Of a stretch of 64,000 nucleotides of DNA, positions 1-11,097 are shown in pieces. Position 1 is the stretch's first letter. Each line of letters starts with the position of its first letter. The position numbers were made by a program, and so were the translations under genes. The stretch covers positions 1 to 64,000 of the forward strand of contig CAJWSY010000001.1 of NCBI GenBank assembly GCA_913045935.1. The letters are read 5' to 3'. This DNA comes from an uncultured Chloroflexota bacterium. Its GTDB lineage: Bacteria > Chloroflexota > Dehalococcoidia > Lucifugimonadales > GCA-002694895. A model generated the notes under the pieces. The model did no database searches. It was not told the DNA's origin and saw only the letters and a list, made by a program, of their open reading frames with translations.

Positions 1-266
1 TCAAATAAATCTTTGTCACCTAAAATACTAACAATTTTGCTTTTATCATTTATCAAAAGTGGAGCAATTCCAATTAGTTTTTGATCATAGTAAAAAAATA
101 TACATCGAATACTGTCAGTATCATTTAAAAATGTATCAACCCAAGCATTATAAAATGGCAGAGAAGTAAAAGGGTTTGGGAATGAAGATCCAATTAACAA
201 TTTATCCCATTCGTGTTTTTTTTCATTTGCCTCAGACCAATTTAGATCTTTGAATTCAATTTTCAT
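1..266 (-). CDS. Partial GNAT/CelD-BcsL-like acetyltransferase (N-terminus only; continues left of window)
   Basis: Reverse-strand translation from ATG at 266: MKIEFKDLNWSEANEKKHEWDKLLIGSSFPNPFTSLPFYNAWVDTFLNDTDSIRCIFFYYDQKLIGIAPLLINDKS..., open to the window edge; NPFxSxxFxxAW pattern typical of FemAB/BcsL-like acyltransferases. Confidence 0.5.
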   Translation of the reverse strand, partial: MKIEFKDLNWSEANEKKHEWDKLLIGSSFPNPFTSLPFYNAWVDTFLNDTDSIRCIFFYYDQKLIGIAPLLINDKSKIVSILGDKDLF

Positions 267-275
267 ATGCTATGT

Positions 276-1322
276 TTATAAATCAAGTATTTGTGTTAGA
301 TCTTTAATTGTTGGTTCAATTTTGTGTTGATGAAATTCTAAATAATTATTAGCCACTTCAGGGTCTTTTAAACCAGACCCAGTCAAAACGCATACTATGA
401 TTTTATCTGAAAAATCATATTTTTGCTCTTTCAAATAATATAATCCAGCAATAGAAATACTTGAAGCAGGCTCAACAAAAATTCCTTCCATAGAAGCTAT
501 TGATTTATAAGCTTCTATAATTTTATCATCTTCTATTGCATGTATAGACCCTTCTGATTCTTCTAATGCTAAGTTTGCTTGTGTCCAACTTGCAGGATTT
601 CCGATTCTTATAGCTGTTGCTATAGTTTGAGGATTTTGAACTTGTTTTTTTTCTACTATAGGAGCAGAATCTTTAGCTTGAAATCCTACCATTTTAGGGA
701 GAGAAGTATTTTTGTGATCATTGTACATCTTATAACCACTCCAATAAGCAGTTATATTACCTGCATTACCTACAGGTAAAAACATTTCATCAGGAGATTC
801 TCCTAATTCATCGATAATCTCAAAAGCTCCGGTTTTTTGCCCATGTATTCTGTTAGGATTTAATGAATTGACCAATTCAATATTATTGTTTTTTTCAGAA
901 ATTTCTTTAACTAAATTTAAAGCCTCATCAAAATTACCATTAATGCTTATTATTTTTGCCCCATAAGCTACAGCTTGAGATAATTTGCCAAGAGCAATTT
1001 TACCTTCCGGTATCAAAACACTAGTATCAATTCCTAAATAAGCTCCATATGCAGCAGCTGATGCGCTAGTATTTCCTGTAGATGCGCAGATGATTTTTGT
1101 TACTTTTTTTTCAAGTGCTTTAGAAACAGCCATAACCATACCACGATCTTTAAAGGAACCCGAAGGGTTGCACCCCTCTAATTTGAAATATAATTCTTTA
1201 CAACCTATTTCATTTATGATATTTCTAGACTTAACTAGCGGAGTAAACCCTTCGCCCATACTTACAATAGGAGTTTTAGAATTTACCGGCAAAAAATTTT
1301 TATATTTCTCTATTAGATTCAT
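276..1322 (-). CDS. thrC: Threonine synthase
   Basis: PLP-binding SFKDRGM motif, GEGFTPL N-terminus, GNAGNITAYW, typical ThrC length (348 aa). Confidence 0.9.
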   Translation of the reverse strand: MNLIEKYKNFLPVNSKTPIVSMGEGFTPLVKSRNIINEIGCKELYFKLEGCNPSGSFKDRGMVMAVSKALEKKVTKIICASTGNTSASAAAYGAYLGIDTSVLIPEGKIALGKLSQAVAYGAKIISINGNFDEALNLVKEISEKNNNIELVNSLNPNRIHGQKTGAFEIIDELGESPDEMFLPVGNAGNITAYWSGYKMYNDHKNTSLPKMVGFQAKDSAPIVEKKQVQNPQTIATAIRIGNPASWTQANLALEESEGSIHAIEDDKIIEAYKSIASMEGIFVEPASSISIAGLYYLKEQKYDFSDKIIVCVLTGSGLKDPEVANNYLEFHQHKIEPTIKDLTQILDL

Positions 1323-1389
1323 TTTGTCCCTTTAAAAGTTTTCAAAAAGAAAACTTAATAATTTAATCTATAATTAACCAAAGATAGAA

Positions 1390-1418
1390 TTGACACATAA
1401 CTTTATGTTAATTATCAT
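1390..1418 (+). promoter_or_regulatory. Sigma70-type promoter for the ilv-leu operon
   Basis: TTGACA (1390-1395), 17-bp spacer, TATCAT (1413-1418), directly upstream of the T-box leader. Confidence 0.6.
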
Positions 1419-1439
1419 ATTATCTCACTGAAAATATAA

Positions 1440-1675
1440 AATTCAAAGCGATGATGAGGATTAGTATAAAGAATTTTGTGATTTAGCGAGTCGAGTATGG
1501 TGAAAGTCGATATTGCAAAACTTTAGAACTCACCTCTGAGTGTTACCTTGAATAAAGTAGGGGTAAACGGGTAAGTCCGTTATAGCTTAAATAAGTGGCT
1601 TTCATTAATTGGCAGCAATTAGGGTGGTACCACGGGTAGTATTCCCGTCCCTTTGGGGCGGGTTTTATTTTTTAA
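1440..1675 (+). promoter_or_regulatory. T-box leader (tRNA-sensing riboswitch), probable Leu specifier CTC
   Basis: GATGAGGATTAGTA (AGTA motif), GGTGAAAG distal loop, GAA-CTC-ACC specifier context (CTC at 1529-1531), stem III-like GGGTAAACGGGTAAGTCCGTTATAGC, canonical AGGGTGGTACCACGG T-box at 1621-1635, then a terminator. Confidence 0.92.
1644..1675 (+). terminator. T-box intrinsic terminator
   Basis: CCCGTCCC-ttt-GGGGCGGG stem followed by TTTTATTTTTT; competes with the antiterminator formed by the T-box sequence. Confidence 0.8.
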
Positions 1676-1686
1676 AAAAGGGAAAA

Positions 1687-3390
1687 ATGAATAAAGAAAT
1701 CATTAAAAATGGATCACAAATAGTTTGTGAATCCTTATTAAAAGAAAATGTTGAACATATCTTTGGAATTCCTGGTGGTGCGATTCTCCCTCTATATCAA
1801 GTTCTACCCGAATATCCTGATTTGAAACATATACTTGTGCGACATGAGCAAGGTGCTGCGCATGCAGCTGATGCATATGCAAGAGCTACAGGAAAAGCCG
1901 GTGTTGCGTTTGCTACTTCCGGTCCTGGCACAACTAACTTGGTTACAGGAATTGCTACTGCACAAATGGATTCTGTCCCTCTAGTTGCAATAACAGGACA
2001 AGTCGGGAGACCTGTTATTGGAACTGATGCTTTTCAAGAAACTGATATTACTGGAATAACACTTCCAATAACAAAACATAACTACCTTGTTATGGAAACT
2101 AAAGACATTGCAAGCACAATCAAAGAAGCATTTCATATAGCAACAACCGGGAGACCAGGCCCTGTACTAGTAGATATCCCGAAAGATATACTTCAAGAGG
2201 ATGGTATATTTGAATATCCTGAATCAATTAATATCCCCGGATATAAACCTAACAATTCTGTTAATCTCAAGCAGATTAAAAAAGCGACCAAATTGATTCA
2301 AGAGTCTAGTAGACCTGTAATTTTAGCAGGACATGGAATTAAAATTTCTAACGCCTACGATGAATTATTATCATTCGCAGAAAAATGCCAAATTCCAGTG
2401 ATAAATACATTGTTGGGATTAAGTTCTTTTCCAGCTAATCATTATTTGTATTATGGGTGGCCAGGAATGCACGGAATGGCTTATTCAAATCTGATTCTAG
2501 ATCAAGCTGACCTAATAATAGCAGTTGGGATGCGATTTGATGACAGAATAACTGGTAATCCTGAAAAATTTGCCACCTCATCAAAAAAAATACATATTGA
2601 TATTGATGCATCTGAAGTTGGGAAAATAATTCCAGTAGAAGTTCCAATTGTAGCAAATGCTAAGAATGCTCTTAAAGAATTAATATCTGCCGCTCCGGAA
2701 AAAGAGCATACAGAATGGTTAACTCAAATTGACAGAATAAAAAATAATCACCCAACGTTGAAATTACGAGAAACTGATAAATTGATTCCACAATATGTTA
2801 TTAAGCAATTACACGATCTCACTAAAGGACAAGCTATTATCGTAACAGGTGTAGGCCAGCATCAAATGTGGGCTGCCCAACACTATCCTTTCAACGATAA
2901 AAATAAACTCATAACATCGGGTGGAGCTGGCGCAATGGGATATGAAGTTCCCGGTGCACTAGGGGCTCAAGTCGGCAGGCCAAATGAAATGGTTTGGTCA
3001 ATTGCCGGAGATGGTGGATTTATGATGACTATGTCAGAACTCGCTACAATTGCTGAAAATAGACTGCCAATCAAAATAGCAATAATGAATAATGGTTTTC
3101 TTGGAATGGTTAGGCAATGGCAAGAATTATTTTACGAAAAATCTTATGTTTCAACTCAATATAATGGAATTCCAGACTTTGTTAAATTAGCAGAAGCATT
3201 TGGAATCAAAGCTATGAGAGTAAAAGATAAAACACAAGTCAAAGGTGCCATCAATGACGCTGTGACTCACGATGGTCCAGTCCTTATTGATTTCGTTGTT
3301 GAATCAGAAGAAAATGTTTACCCTATGATCCCATCAGGGCAAACTGTTCAAGATATGATGGAAGAACCATCTTCACAGGAAATAAAATAA
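1687..3390 (+). CDS. ilvB: Acetolactate synthase large subunit
   Basis: MNKEIIKNGSQIVCESLLKENVEHIFGIPGGAILPLY..., GDGGFMM.. ThDP motif; start set at 1687 because upstream residues of ORF 1609 translate the T-box/terminator. Confidence 0.95.
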   Translation: MNKEIIKNGSQIVCESLLKENVEHIFGIPGGAILPLYQVLPEYPDLKHILVRHEQGAAHAADAYARATGKAGVAFATSGPGTTNLVTGIATAQMDSVPLVAITGQVGRPVIGTDAFQETDITGITLPITKHNYLVMETKDIASTIKEAFHIATTGRPGPVLVDIPKDILQEDGIFEYPESINIPGYKPNNSVNLKQIKKATKLIQESSRPVILAGHGIKISNAYDELLSFAEKCQIPVINTLLGLSSFPANHYLYYGWPGMHGMAYSNLILDQADLIIAVGMRFDDRITGNPEKFATSSKKIHIDIDASEVGKIIPVEVPIVANAKNALKELISAAPEKEHTEWLTQIDRIKNNHPTLKLRETDKLIPQYVIKQLHDLTKGQAIIVTGVGQHQMWAAQHYPFNDKNKLITSGGAGAMGYEVPGALGAQVGRPNEMVWSIAGDGGFMMTMSELATIAENRLPIKIAIMNNGFLGMVRQWQELFYEKSYVSTQYNGIPDFVKLAEAFGIKAMRVKDKTQVKGAINDAVTHDGPVLIDFVVESEENVYPMIPSGQTVQDMMEEPSSQEIK

Positions 3391-3893
3391 TGACTATAAA
3401 AAAACATAAATTAGAAACAAGAACAGTAACCGCCTTGGTTAACGATAAACCGGGGGTTCTAAATAGAATTACAAGTATGTTGAGAAGAAGGGGATTTAAT
3501 ATACAAAGCCTTGCAGTTGGACATAGCGAAATAGAGGATTTGTCTCGTCTAACAGTAATAGTTGAAGGTGGGGACGATATTGTAGAACAAATCACAAAAC
3601 AATTACACAAATTAATTGATGTTATTAAAGTTACTGATATATCTGATGAAAGTATAGTATCAAGAGAACTAGCTTTAATAAAAGTAAAATCTACTCCTGA
3701 AACTAGAAGTGAGATTGTTCAATTAGTATCGATTTACAGAGCAAAAATAATAGATGTTAGTTCTAAGTCCATAATTATCGAAGCAACAGGAGATTATCAA
3801 AAAATCAAAGCACTTCAAGACCTTCTTGAAAATTTTGGTATAACTGAAGTTATGAGGACAGGAATGATTGCTATGAATAGAGAAAAAAATTAA
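3390..3893 (+). CDS. ilvN: Acetolactate synthase small (regulatory) subunit
   Basis: ACT domain: [36 protein letters not shown]. Confidence 0.95.
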   Translation: MTIKKHKLETRTVTALVNDKPGVLNRITSMLRRRGFNIQSLAVGHSEIEDLSRLTVIVEGGDDIVEQITKQLHKLIDVIKVTDISDESIVSRELALIKVKSTPETRSEIVQLVSIYRAKIIDVSSKSIIIEATGDYQKIKALQDLLENFGITEVMRTGMIAMNREKN

Positions 3894-3912
3894 TTTAAAG
3901 GAAGGCTACAAA

Positions 3913-4911
3913 ATGGCTAAGATGTTTTACGATACAGATGCAGATTTATCTGTTTTAAATAACAAATCAATTGCTGTTATAGGCTACGGAAGTCAGGGTC
4001 ATGCTCATGCTTTAAGTGCTCATGACAGTGGAATAAAAGTTAGAATTGGATTATATGAAGGCAGTAAAAGTTGGGAAAAAGCTGAGCAAGACGGATTAGA
4101 AGTTAATACAGTAGACAAAGTAACAAAATCATCAGATATCATAATGATTCTTTTACCTGACACAGTTCAACCGTCAGTATACGAAGAACTTATAAAGCCA
4201 CATCTTGATGAAAGCAAAACCTTAATGTTTGCTCATGGATTTAACATTCATTATAAAACAATTGTCCCACCAAATAATGTAGACGTAATAATGGTAGCGC
4301 CCAAAGCTCCAGGTCATAGAATGAGAGAAGTTTTCACAAAAGGATCAGGCGTACCTGGGCTATTAGCGATACATCAAAACCCATCAGGAACTGCTGAAGA
4401 AAAAGGACTTGCGTACGCTAAATCTGTTGGTTGTACAAGAGCAGGAGTACTTACCACAACATTTAAAGAAGAAACTGAAACTGATTTATTTGGCGAACAA
4501 TCAGTGTTATGCGGAGGAACTGCTCAATTGGTCAAATATGCATTTGAAACATTAGTTGAAGCAGGTTATCAACCAGAATCTGCTTATTTTGAATGTCTTC
4601 ACGAATTAAAACTTATTGTAGACCTGATGTATGAAGGTGGGCTAGACTATATGAGATATTCTATAAGTACTACTGCAGAATACGGAGATTTAACAAGAGG
4701 TCCAATGATTATAGACGAATCTGTAAAAGAGAATATGAAAAAAGTACTTAGCGATATTCAGGATGGAACTTTTGCTAAAGAATGGATCGCAGAAAATGAC
4801 GAAGGTTTACATCGTTTTGAAAAGCTTAGAAAAGAAAATAGTTCACACCCTATTGAAAAAATTGGTAAAGAATTAAGAGACATGATGCCATTTTTAAAAG
4901 ATACAGAATAA
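3913..4911 (+). CDS. ilvC: Ketol-acid reductoisomerase
   Basis: [49 protein letters not shown]. Confidence 0.97.
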   Translation: MAKMFYDTDADLSVLNNKSIAVIGYGSQGHAHALSAHDSGIKVRIGLYEGSKSWEKAEQDGLEVNTVDKVTKSSDIIMILLPDTVQPSVYEELIKPHLDESKTLMFAHGFNIHYKTIVPPNNVDVIMVAPKAPGHRMREVFTKGSGVPGLLAIHQNPSGTAEEKGLAYAKSVGCTRAGVLTTTFKEETETDLFGEQSVLCGGTAQLVKYAFETLVEAGYQPESAYFECLHELKLIVDLMYEGGLDYMRYSISTTAEYGDLTRGPMIIDESVKENMKKVLSDIQDGTFAKEWIAENDEGLHRFEKLRKENSSHPIEKIGKELRDMMPFLKDTE

Positions 4912-4929
4912 TAAGAGGCTAATTTAATT

Positions 4930-6453
4930 ATGAGTAAAAATAATCAAATACTTATTTTTGACACAACATTAAGAGATGGCGAGCAATCAGCTGGCATAGG
5001 ATTAACAAAATCAGAAAAAATCGAAATCGCTTATCAACTTCAAGAATTAAATGTTGATATAATCGAAGCTGGATTTCCTGCGTCATCACCAGGTGATTTC
5101 GAGTCTGTAAAAGAAATTTCTAAATTAATAAAAGGTCCAAAAATTGCTGCTCTTGCTCGATGTGTACCATCTGATGTGGATTCTGCATGGGAAGCCATCA
5201 AAAAATCAGAAAACCCTAGAATACATGTATTTGTTAATAGTTCTGACATACAAATAATAAATCAGTTGAAAAAGAATAGAGAAGAAGTACTTGATATGGC
5301 TGTTTATTGTGTAGAACAAGCGAAAAAATACTGTGATGATGTGGAATTTTCACCAATGGATGCATCAAGAACAGACATGGATTTTTTGTATCAATTAATA
5401 GAGGCAACTGTAAAAGCAGGAGCAACTACAATAAATATACCCGATACGGTAGGCTACACAATGCCCTGGGAATTTAAACAAAGAATCGAAGACATAATTA
5501 ATAATGTCCCCGGAATGAATGATGTAATAACTAGCGTACATTGCCATAACGACTTAGGCTTATCTGTTTCAAATAGTCTAGCTGCAGTCACAGCAGGAGC
5601 AAGACAAATTGAAGGATGTATAAATGGCTTAGGTGAAAGAGCAGGAAATGCTGCATTAGAAGAAGTTATTATGGCTATTGATACTAGAAAAGATTTGTTG
5701 AATGTTTCAACAAATATAAATACAAAACAGATATATAAAACAAGTCGCTTAGTTAGTGATATAACAGGGTTCCCTGTACAACCCAACAAAGCAATAGTTG
5801 GAGCAAATGCATTCAGGCATGCCTCGGGAATACATCAAGATGGTGTTATTAAATCAAAATCAACGTTTGAAATCATGGATCCTGAATCCATAGGATTGAC
5901 AGGAAATGCCTTAGTTCTTAGTAAATTAAGTGGAAGAGCAGGATTAAAATCTAGGCTAGAAGATTTAGGGTATAATCTTACAAAAGAAGAACTAGATAAA
6001 ACATTTGAAGATTTTAAAAATCTTGCTGACAAAAAAAAGGAAGTTACAAATCAAGATCTTGAAATATTAATGTCTGACCAAAAAAGATCAGAAAGATCAA
6101 AAAAGAATTTTGAATTAATTTCGGTTGAAATAGAATCAGGATCTGAGAAAAATCCAACAGCTATAGTAAAAATTAAAAATAACGCAACTAATAAAGTGGA
6201 ATCATCAACTTCATCAGGAACAGGCCCAGTAGATGCTATATATAAAGCTATTGACCAATTAATTGATATCAAAGTAACTCTTAATGAATGGAGAATTGAA
6301 GCTGTTACAGAAGGGATAGATGCAATAGGAGATGCGATTGTAAGGTTAGAAAGTAATGACCTTAACGTCATTGGTAGAGGTTCTGACACGGACATCTTGG
6401 TATCAAGTGCAAAAGCTTATATCGACGGACTAAACAAATTAACAAGTAACTAA
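4930..6453 (+). CDS. leuA: 2-isopropylmalate synthase
   Basis: FDTTLRDGEQSAGIGLT, HCHNDLGLSVSNSLAAV, C-terminal LeuA allosteric domain. Confidence 0.95.
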   Translation: MSKNNQILIFDTTLRDGEQSAGIGLTKSEKIEIAYQLQELNVDIIEAGFPASSPGDFESVKEISKLIKGPKIAALARCVPSDVDSAWEAIKKSENPRIHVFVNSSDIQIINQLKKNREEVLDMAVYCVEQAKKYCDDVEFSPMDASRTDMDFLYQLIEATVKAGATTINIPDTVGYTMPWEFKQRIEDIINNVPGMNDVITSVHCHNDLGLSVSNSLAAVTAGARQIEGCINGLGERAGNAALEEVIMAIDTRKDLLNVSTNINTKQIYKTSRLVSDITGFPVQPNKAIVGANAFRHASGIHQDGVIKSKSTFEIMDPESIGLTGNALVLSKLSGRAGLKSRLEDLGYNLTKEELDKTFEDFKNLADKKKEVTNQDLEILMSDQKRSERSKKNFELISVEIESGSEKNPTAIVKIKNNATNKVESSTSSGTGPVDAIYKAIDQLIDIKVTLNEWRIEAVTEGIDAIGDAIVRLESNDLNVIGRGSDTDILVSSAKAYIDGLNKLTSN

Positions 6454-6459
6454 ATTATT

Positions 6460-7869
6460 ATGAGTAACACAAATCCCAAAACATTATTCGAAAAAATATG
6501 GGAAAAACATATTGTAGACGAAAAAGAGGGACAGCCTACATTACTTTATGTCGACCTTCACATGATTCATGAAGTAACTTCTCCTCAAGCCTTTGAAGGC
6601 TTGAGATTGTCAAACAGGAAAGTCAGAAGACCTGATTTAACAATAGCTGTAGCTGATCACGCGATTCCAACTTGGAAAGGTCGTGATCCTATTTCAGATC
6701 CAATAGCAAAACAACAAGTAGAAACACTATCTGAAAATTGCAAAGAATTTGGTGTGACTCTTTATGATATGTACCATAAAAACCAAGGAATAGTACATGT
6801 AATTGGTCCTGATCTAGGACTTACCCAGCCAGGTAAAATAATTGTTTGTGGTGACAGTCATACCTCAACACATGGTGCTTTTGGTGCTTTTGCTATGGGT
6901 ATAGGTACATCAGAAGTAGAACATGTACTAGCTACACAAACTCTCAGGCAATTCAAACCAAAAACTATGAATATAAATATTAATGGAAATTTACCTAATG
7001 GAGTAACGGCTAAAGATCTAATACTTGGAATAATAAAAAATATAGGAATCAGTGGAGCCGTGGGACATGCAATAGAATATACAGGTGAAGCGATAACTAA
7101 TTTAAGCATGGAAGGAAGAATGACTGTTTGCAATATGTCTATAGAAGCTGGCGGTCGTGCTGGAATGATTGCCCCCGATGATAAAACTATAAATTATTTA
7201 AAAAATAAACCTTTCGCACCTAAAGGTGATGATTTTAGAATAGCTACAGATGAATGGTTGAATTTAAAAACAGATCAAAATGCACAATATGATACACAAA
7301 TAAATATAGATGGGAATGAATTTGAACCTTTTGTTACATGGGGTACAAACCCAGGAATGGTTGCTCCTATTACAGGGAAAATACCTGATCCTAAAAACTC
7401 TCAAGACGAAGATGAAAAATCTTCAATAATAAAAGCCTTGGAATATATGGGATTAAAGGCAAATACAAACATACAAGACATAGAAATCGATAAAGTATTT
7501 ATTGGTTCATGTACAAATTCTAGGATTGAAGATTTAGAAGCTGCTGCCGAGGTAGTTAAAAATAAAAAAGTAAATTCTTCTGTAAGTGCGATGGTTGTTC
7601 CTGGATCTACTTTAGTAAAAAAGATAGCTGAAGATAAAGGATTAGACAAAATATTTATAGAAGCAGGATTTGAATGGAGAGAAGCTGGTTGTTCTATGTG
7701 TTTAGGAATGAATCCAGATATTTTATCTCCTAAAGAAAGATGTGCTTCAACTTCAAATAGAAACTTCGAAGGCAGACAAGGTAAAGATGGAAGGACTCAT
7801 TTAGTTAGCCCACAAATGGCGGCAGCTGCAGCTATAGCCGGACATTTTGTTGATACACGTGAGATATAA
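6460..7869 (+). CDS. leuC: 3-isopropylmalate dehydratase large subunit
   Basis: [55 protein letters not shown]. Confidence 0.96.
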   Translation: MSNTNPKTLFEKIWEKHIVDEKEGQPTLLYVDLHMIHEVTSPQAFEGLRLSNRKVRRPDLTIAVADHAIPTWKGRDPISDPIAKQQVETLSENCKEFGVTLYDMYHKNQGIVHVIGPDLGLTQPGKIIVCGDSHTSTHGAFGAFAMGIGTSEVEHVLATQTLRQFKPKTMNININGNLPNGVTAKDLILGIIKNIGISGAVGHAIEYTGEAITNLSMEGRMTVCNMSIEAGGRAGMIAPDDKTINYLKNKPFAPKGDDFRIATDEWLNLKTDQNAQYDTQINIDGNEFEPFVTWGTNPGMVAPITGKIPDPKNSQDEDEKSSIIKALEYMGLKANTNIQDIEIDKVFIGSCTNSRIEDLEAAAEVVKNKKVNSSVSAMVVPGSTLVKKIAEDKGLDKIFIEAGFEWREAGCSMCLGMNPDILSPKERCASTSNRNFEGRQGKDGRTHLVSPQMAAAAAIAGHFVDTREI

Positions 7870-8484
7870 ATGAAACCAATCAACCGACATAAAGGTAAAG
7901 TTGCACCATTAGATATGGTAAACGTAGATACAGATCAAATTATACCAAAGCAATTTTTAAAAAGAATTGAAAGAACAGGGTATGGACAATTTTTATTTTA
8001 TGATTGGAGATTCAATGAAGATGGATCAATAAACACTTCTTTTATTTTAAAAAAAGAAAAATATAAGAATTCTTCTATTCTTGTTACCGGAGATAATTTT
8101 GGATCTGGGTCCTCACGTGAGCATGCTCCATGGGCATTAGGTGATTATGGGTTTCAAATAATTATTGCACCTAGTTTTGCTGATATCTTCTATAACAATT
8201 GTTTCCAGAATGGATTGTTACCGATTGTATTAGATAAAGAAATAGTAAAAAAAATAATTAATAAAACAACTAATGAAAATGAATTTAATTTAAATATAGA
8301 TTTAGAATCTCAAATGATTTGGGATGATACAGAAGAAATATCAATAAATTTTGATATTGAAGAATTTCGAAAATATTGCCTATTAAATGGCTTAGATGAT
8401 ATAGGTCTCACTCTCAATGAAGAAAACAAAATAAAATTATTTGAGAATAAAAGATCTAAAACCGGTGGCGTAATTTCAATATAG
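7870..8484 (+). CDS. leuD: 3-isopropylmalate dehydratase small subunit
   Basis: VDTDQIIPKQFLK, GDNFGSGSSREHAPWAL. Confidence 0.96.
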   Translation: MKPINRHKGKVAPLDMVNVDTDQIIPKQFLKRIERTGYGQFLFYDWRFNEDGSINTSFILKKEKYKNSSILVTGDNFGSGSSREHAPWALGDYGFQIIIAPSFADIFYNNCFQNGLLPIVLDKEIVKKIINKTTNENEFNLNIDLESQMIWDDTEEISINFDIEEFRKYCLLNGLDDIGLTLNEENKIKLFENKRSKTGGVISI

Positions 8485-8570
8485 CTTATTTATATTAATT
8501 ATCTTTTTTTATAATCATTTTCTTACTTTAAGCACTAAGTGTATTGAAAATATTAAAATTATAAATGTGC

Positions 8571-9275
8571 TTACAATTTATTATACAAGTCTATAAAATC
8601 TTCAGCTACCAAATCAAAATTATCTAAGTTTTCTGGTTTTTTATAATAAGAAAATTCATTTTTCCTCTCTACATAAAAAGTTTTCAACCCAACATTTTTT
8701 GCTGCTAATAAATCATTTTCATGAGCAGCAACCAGTGCTACTTCTCCCTCAGCTAGATCAAGATAAGAACATGCTTCTTTATATACCAATGGATTAGTTT
8801 TGTATTTTTTAAATATATCTCCAGAAAAAATAAAGTCCCATTTTAATTTTGAATATTTGCTCATATTAAGTAACAGTGAAAAATTCCCATTCGACAAGGT
8901 CCCTATTGAGTATTTGTTTTTTAGTAAATTTAGGCCTTCAACAGTATCTGGCCACGGATTTAATTTATGCCAAAGTAAATTAATTTCTTTTTTTTGTGAG
9001 TCATTTAGAAATTCAAAGTAATTTTCTTTTTTTAAAATTTCAATAAGCTTTGAATAATGTACATCATCTATTTTTTTCCATTGTTCCTTCCCTGAATTAA
9101 AATCTTGAATGAATTCTGTATATCCTTTTCTCCATTCTACGGCAAATGATTCTAAATCTTGTTCACTCGGGTTATTAGGAATTAATTCTTTTAACCCATT
9201 TTTTATACTACTCCTCCAGTCCACAACTGTACCGAATACATCAAAAATAAGAGCTTTAGGATTATTGATTTTCAT
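8571..9275 (-). CDS. HAD family hydrolase, haloacid dehalogenase type II-like
   Basis: KALIFDVFGTVVDWRSSI N-terminus, GTLSNGNFSLLLNM, S/K/D HAD motifs. Confidence 0.85.
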   Translation of the reverse strand: MKINNPKALIFDVFGTVVDWRSSIKNGLKELIPNNPSEQDLESFAVEWRKGYTEFIQDFNSGKEQWKKIDDVHYSKLIEILKKENYFEFLNDSQKKEINLLWHKLNPWPDTVEGLNLLKNKYSIGTLSNGNFSLLLNMSKYSKLKWDFIFSGDIFKKYKTNPLVYKEACSYLDLAEGEVALVAAHENDLLAAKNVGLKTFYVERKNEFSYYKKPENLDNFDLVAEDFIDLYNKL

Positions 9276-9309
9276 TGATTAGTTTTAGCACCTTTTTGTT
9301 ATAGAATAA

Positions 9310-11070
9310 TTATTCACTTTGGATTTTTCTTATTTTCCTTTTTCTGTCACTTATTTTTTTAGAAATATAATCTGTAATTTTCCCCTTAGCAGCAATAGCT
9401 TCATTGGCCAAATTATATAAATACGAATTATTAAAATCAGATATATTTCTAAATTTTTTGTATTTATCTTTAAATCTTGATCTTTCGGATTTTTTATTTA
9501 ACATAGCAAGTTCTATCATTAAAAATTTTCTTAACAAACTAAAGCATTCATCAGGATTCATATGTATGCCACCAACAGGTTCAGGAATAACAGAATCAAC
9601 AATGTTTAAATCTTTACATTCTTTAGCACCAATAATTGATGGTTTATTTAAAGAATCTTTATCATCCCTATTATCTCCCATAACTAAAATAGCATTCTCT
9701 AACATTAATCTTCGATCAGATATATCCAAAGAAAGTGCTGCTTCTGATCCGCCTCTAGTAATTAACACTGATATTGACGGTGATGACATTTGTGCCATAG
9801 ATAACATAGTTTCACCCAATGAAGTTCCAATACCTTTAATTTCCTCATTGTAGGTCATGTTGTGCCCTACTGTGTCAATAAAAGTTATCAAAGGGATATT
9901 AAATCGTGAAGCAAGATTAATTGCTCTACTACATTTTCTGAAATCAGATGACTTTAGCCCGTCTATCGAATTATTTTCATTTATATTTTCTTGGGCGACA
10001 ATCATTACAGTTTGACTTCCTAATTGTGCCAATCCAGTAATAATTCTGTCACTATTATCTAAAAGTCTATCACCTTTTATTTCAAAGAAGTTTTCAAATA
10101 CTTTTTTTAAAAAAATTGAGGAACTAGGTCGTTTATCACTTAAAGATATTTTCACTCTTTCTTCAATAGATAAGTTAGATAAAGAAAAATTTGGTTTGTT
10201 ACTTTCATTATTTTCATAAACTAATTTATGATTATTATTTAATAAATCTATAATTCGAGATATTTGCTCTTTTTGTTGATTTCGATTAACAATAGAATCA
10301 ATCAAACCTCTTTTAAGCATAGAATCAGATGCTCTAGATTCAAAATCTACTGAACCATAATCGCCTTTCAAATCTTTTAAGGGACTCATTCCAACTGACG
10401 CACCTGGTTCTGATAAAATAATGTCAGAATATGTAGCTAAAGTAATATATGCTTGCCCAGTACAGGGATTAGTGAGTAAAGATAATGAAGGAATATTTTT
10501 ACTTTTAGCATTAGCCATAGACAATGTAACTTTTGCCATTTGCATTAGTGAAAGTATCCCTTCCTCAATTCTTGTTCCAGAACTAGAAATAATAGAAACA
10601 ATAGGTATTTTCCTTGATACTGCTTCATCAATTGCCAAAGAAATTTTCTCTCCTGAAACAAGGCCTAAATTTCCGCCCATAAATGAAAAATCCATTAATA
10701 TTATGACACAGGAATTGCCACCCATTGTCCCAATTCCTGTTATTACAGAATCATTCAAACCTGTACGTTCAACATCTGATTTTGTTCTCTTTTTATATTC
10801 TGGAAGTTCATCATGTGTGTATTCATGAACATTAGTTAATTCTTGATTAAACTCAACAAATGACGCTCTATCAGTTAACAAAGCCAATCTGTCATATGGC
10901 TTTATATAAAAATGAAAATTACAAGACGAACATACTCGATAAGTATCGTATAATTCAGATTCTTTTAAATTAAAATCACATTTAAGGCACGAATCAAAAT
11001 CTTGATCTGGTGCATTAGTTATCAATTCCTCAGCATTAAAAAATGCATTTTCATTATTTAATTCTTTCAA
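9310..11070 (-). CDS. accDA: Fused acetyl-CoA carboxylase carboxyltransferase beta-alpha (AccD-AccA) protein
   Basis: N-terminal zinc ribbon CLKCDFNLKESELYDTYRVCSSCNFHFYI plus beta domain, then alpha-type SSSIFLKKVFENFFEIKGDRLLDNSDRIITGLAQLG in one 586-aa ORF. Confidence 0.88.
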   Translation of the reverse strand: MKELNNENAFFNAEELITNAPDQDFDSCLKCDFNLKESELYDTYRVCSSCNFHFYIKPYDRLALLTDRASFVEFNQELTNVHEYTHDELPEYKKRTKSDVERTGLNDSVITGIGTMGGNSCVIILMDFSFMGGNLGLVSGEKISLAIDEAVSRKIPIVSIISSSGTRIEEGILSLMQMAKVTLSMANAKSKNIPSLSLLTNPCTGQAYITLATYSDIILSEPGASVGMSPLKDLKGDYGSVDFESRASDSMLKRGLIDSIVNRNQQKEQISRIIDLLNNNHKLVYENNESNKPNFSLSNLSIEERVKISLSDKRPSSSIFLKKVFENFFEIKGDRLLDNSDRIITGLAQLGSQTVMIVAQENINENNSIDGLKSSDFRKCSRAINLASRFNIPLITFIDTVGHNMTYNEEIKGIGTSLGETMLSMAQMSSPSISVLITRGGSEAALSLDISDRRLMLENAILVMGDNRDDKDSLNKPSIIGAKECKDLNIVDSVIPEPVGGIHMNPDECFSLLRKFLMIELAMLNKKSERSRFKDKYKKFRNISDFNNSYLYNLANEAIAAKGKITDYISKKISDRKRKIRKIQSE

Positions 11071-11097
11071 ATGATAATTCCTAAAACGTAAAAGTTA

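Noticed and set aside
1609-1686. N-terminal extension MAAIRVVPRVVFPSLWGGFYFLKKGK of ilvB in the ORF track
   Set aside because: It translates the T-box sequence and terminator stem; the family-like start is MNKEIIKNGS at 1687.
9404-9853. 149-aa plus-strand ORF antisense to accDA
   Set aside because: Shadow ORF over conserved coding sequence; same reasoning applies to other antisense ORFs listed within leuA, leuC, fabD, serS, lepA and carB.
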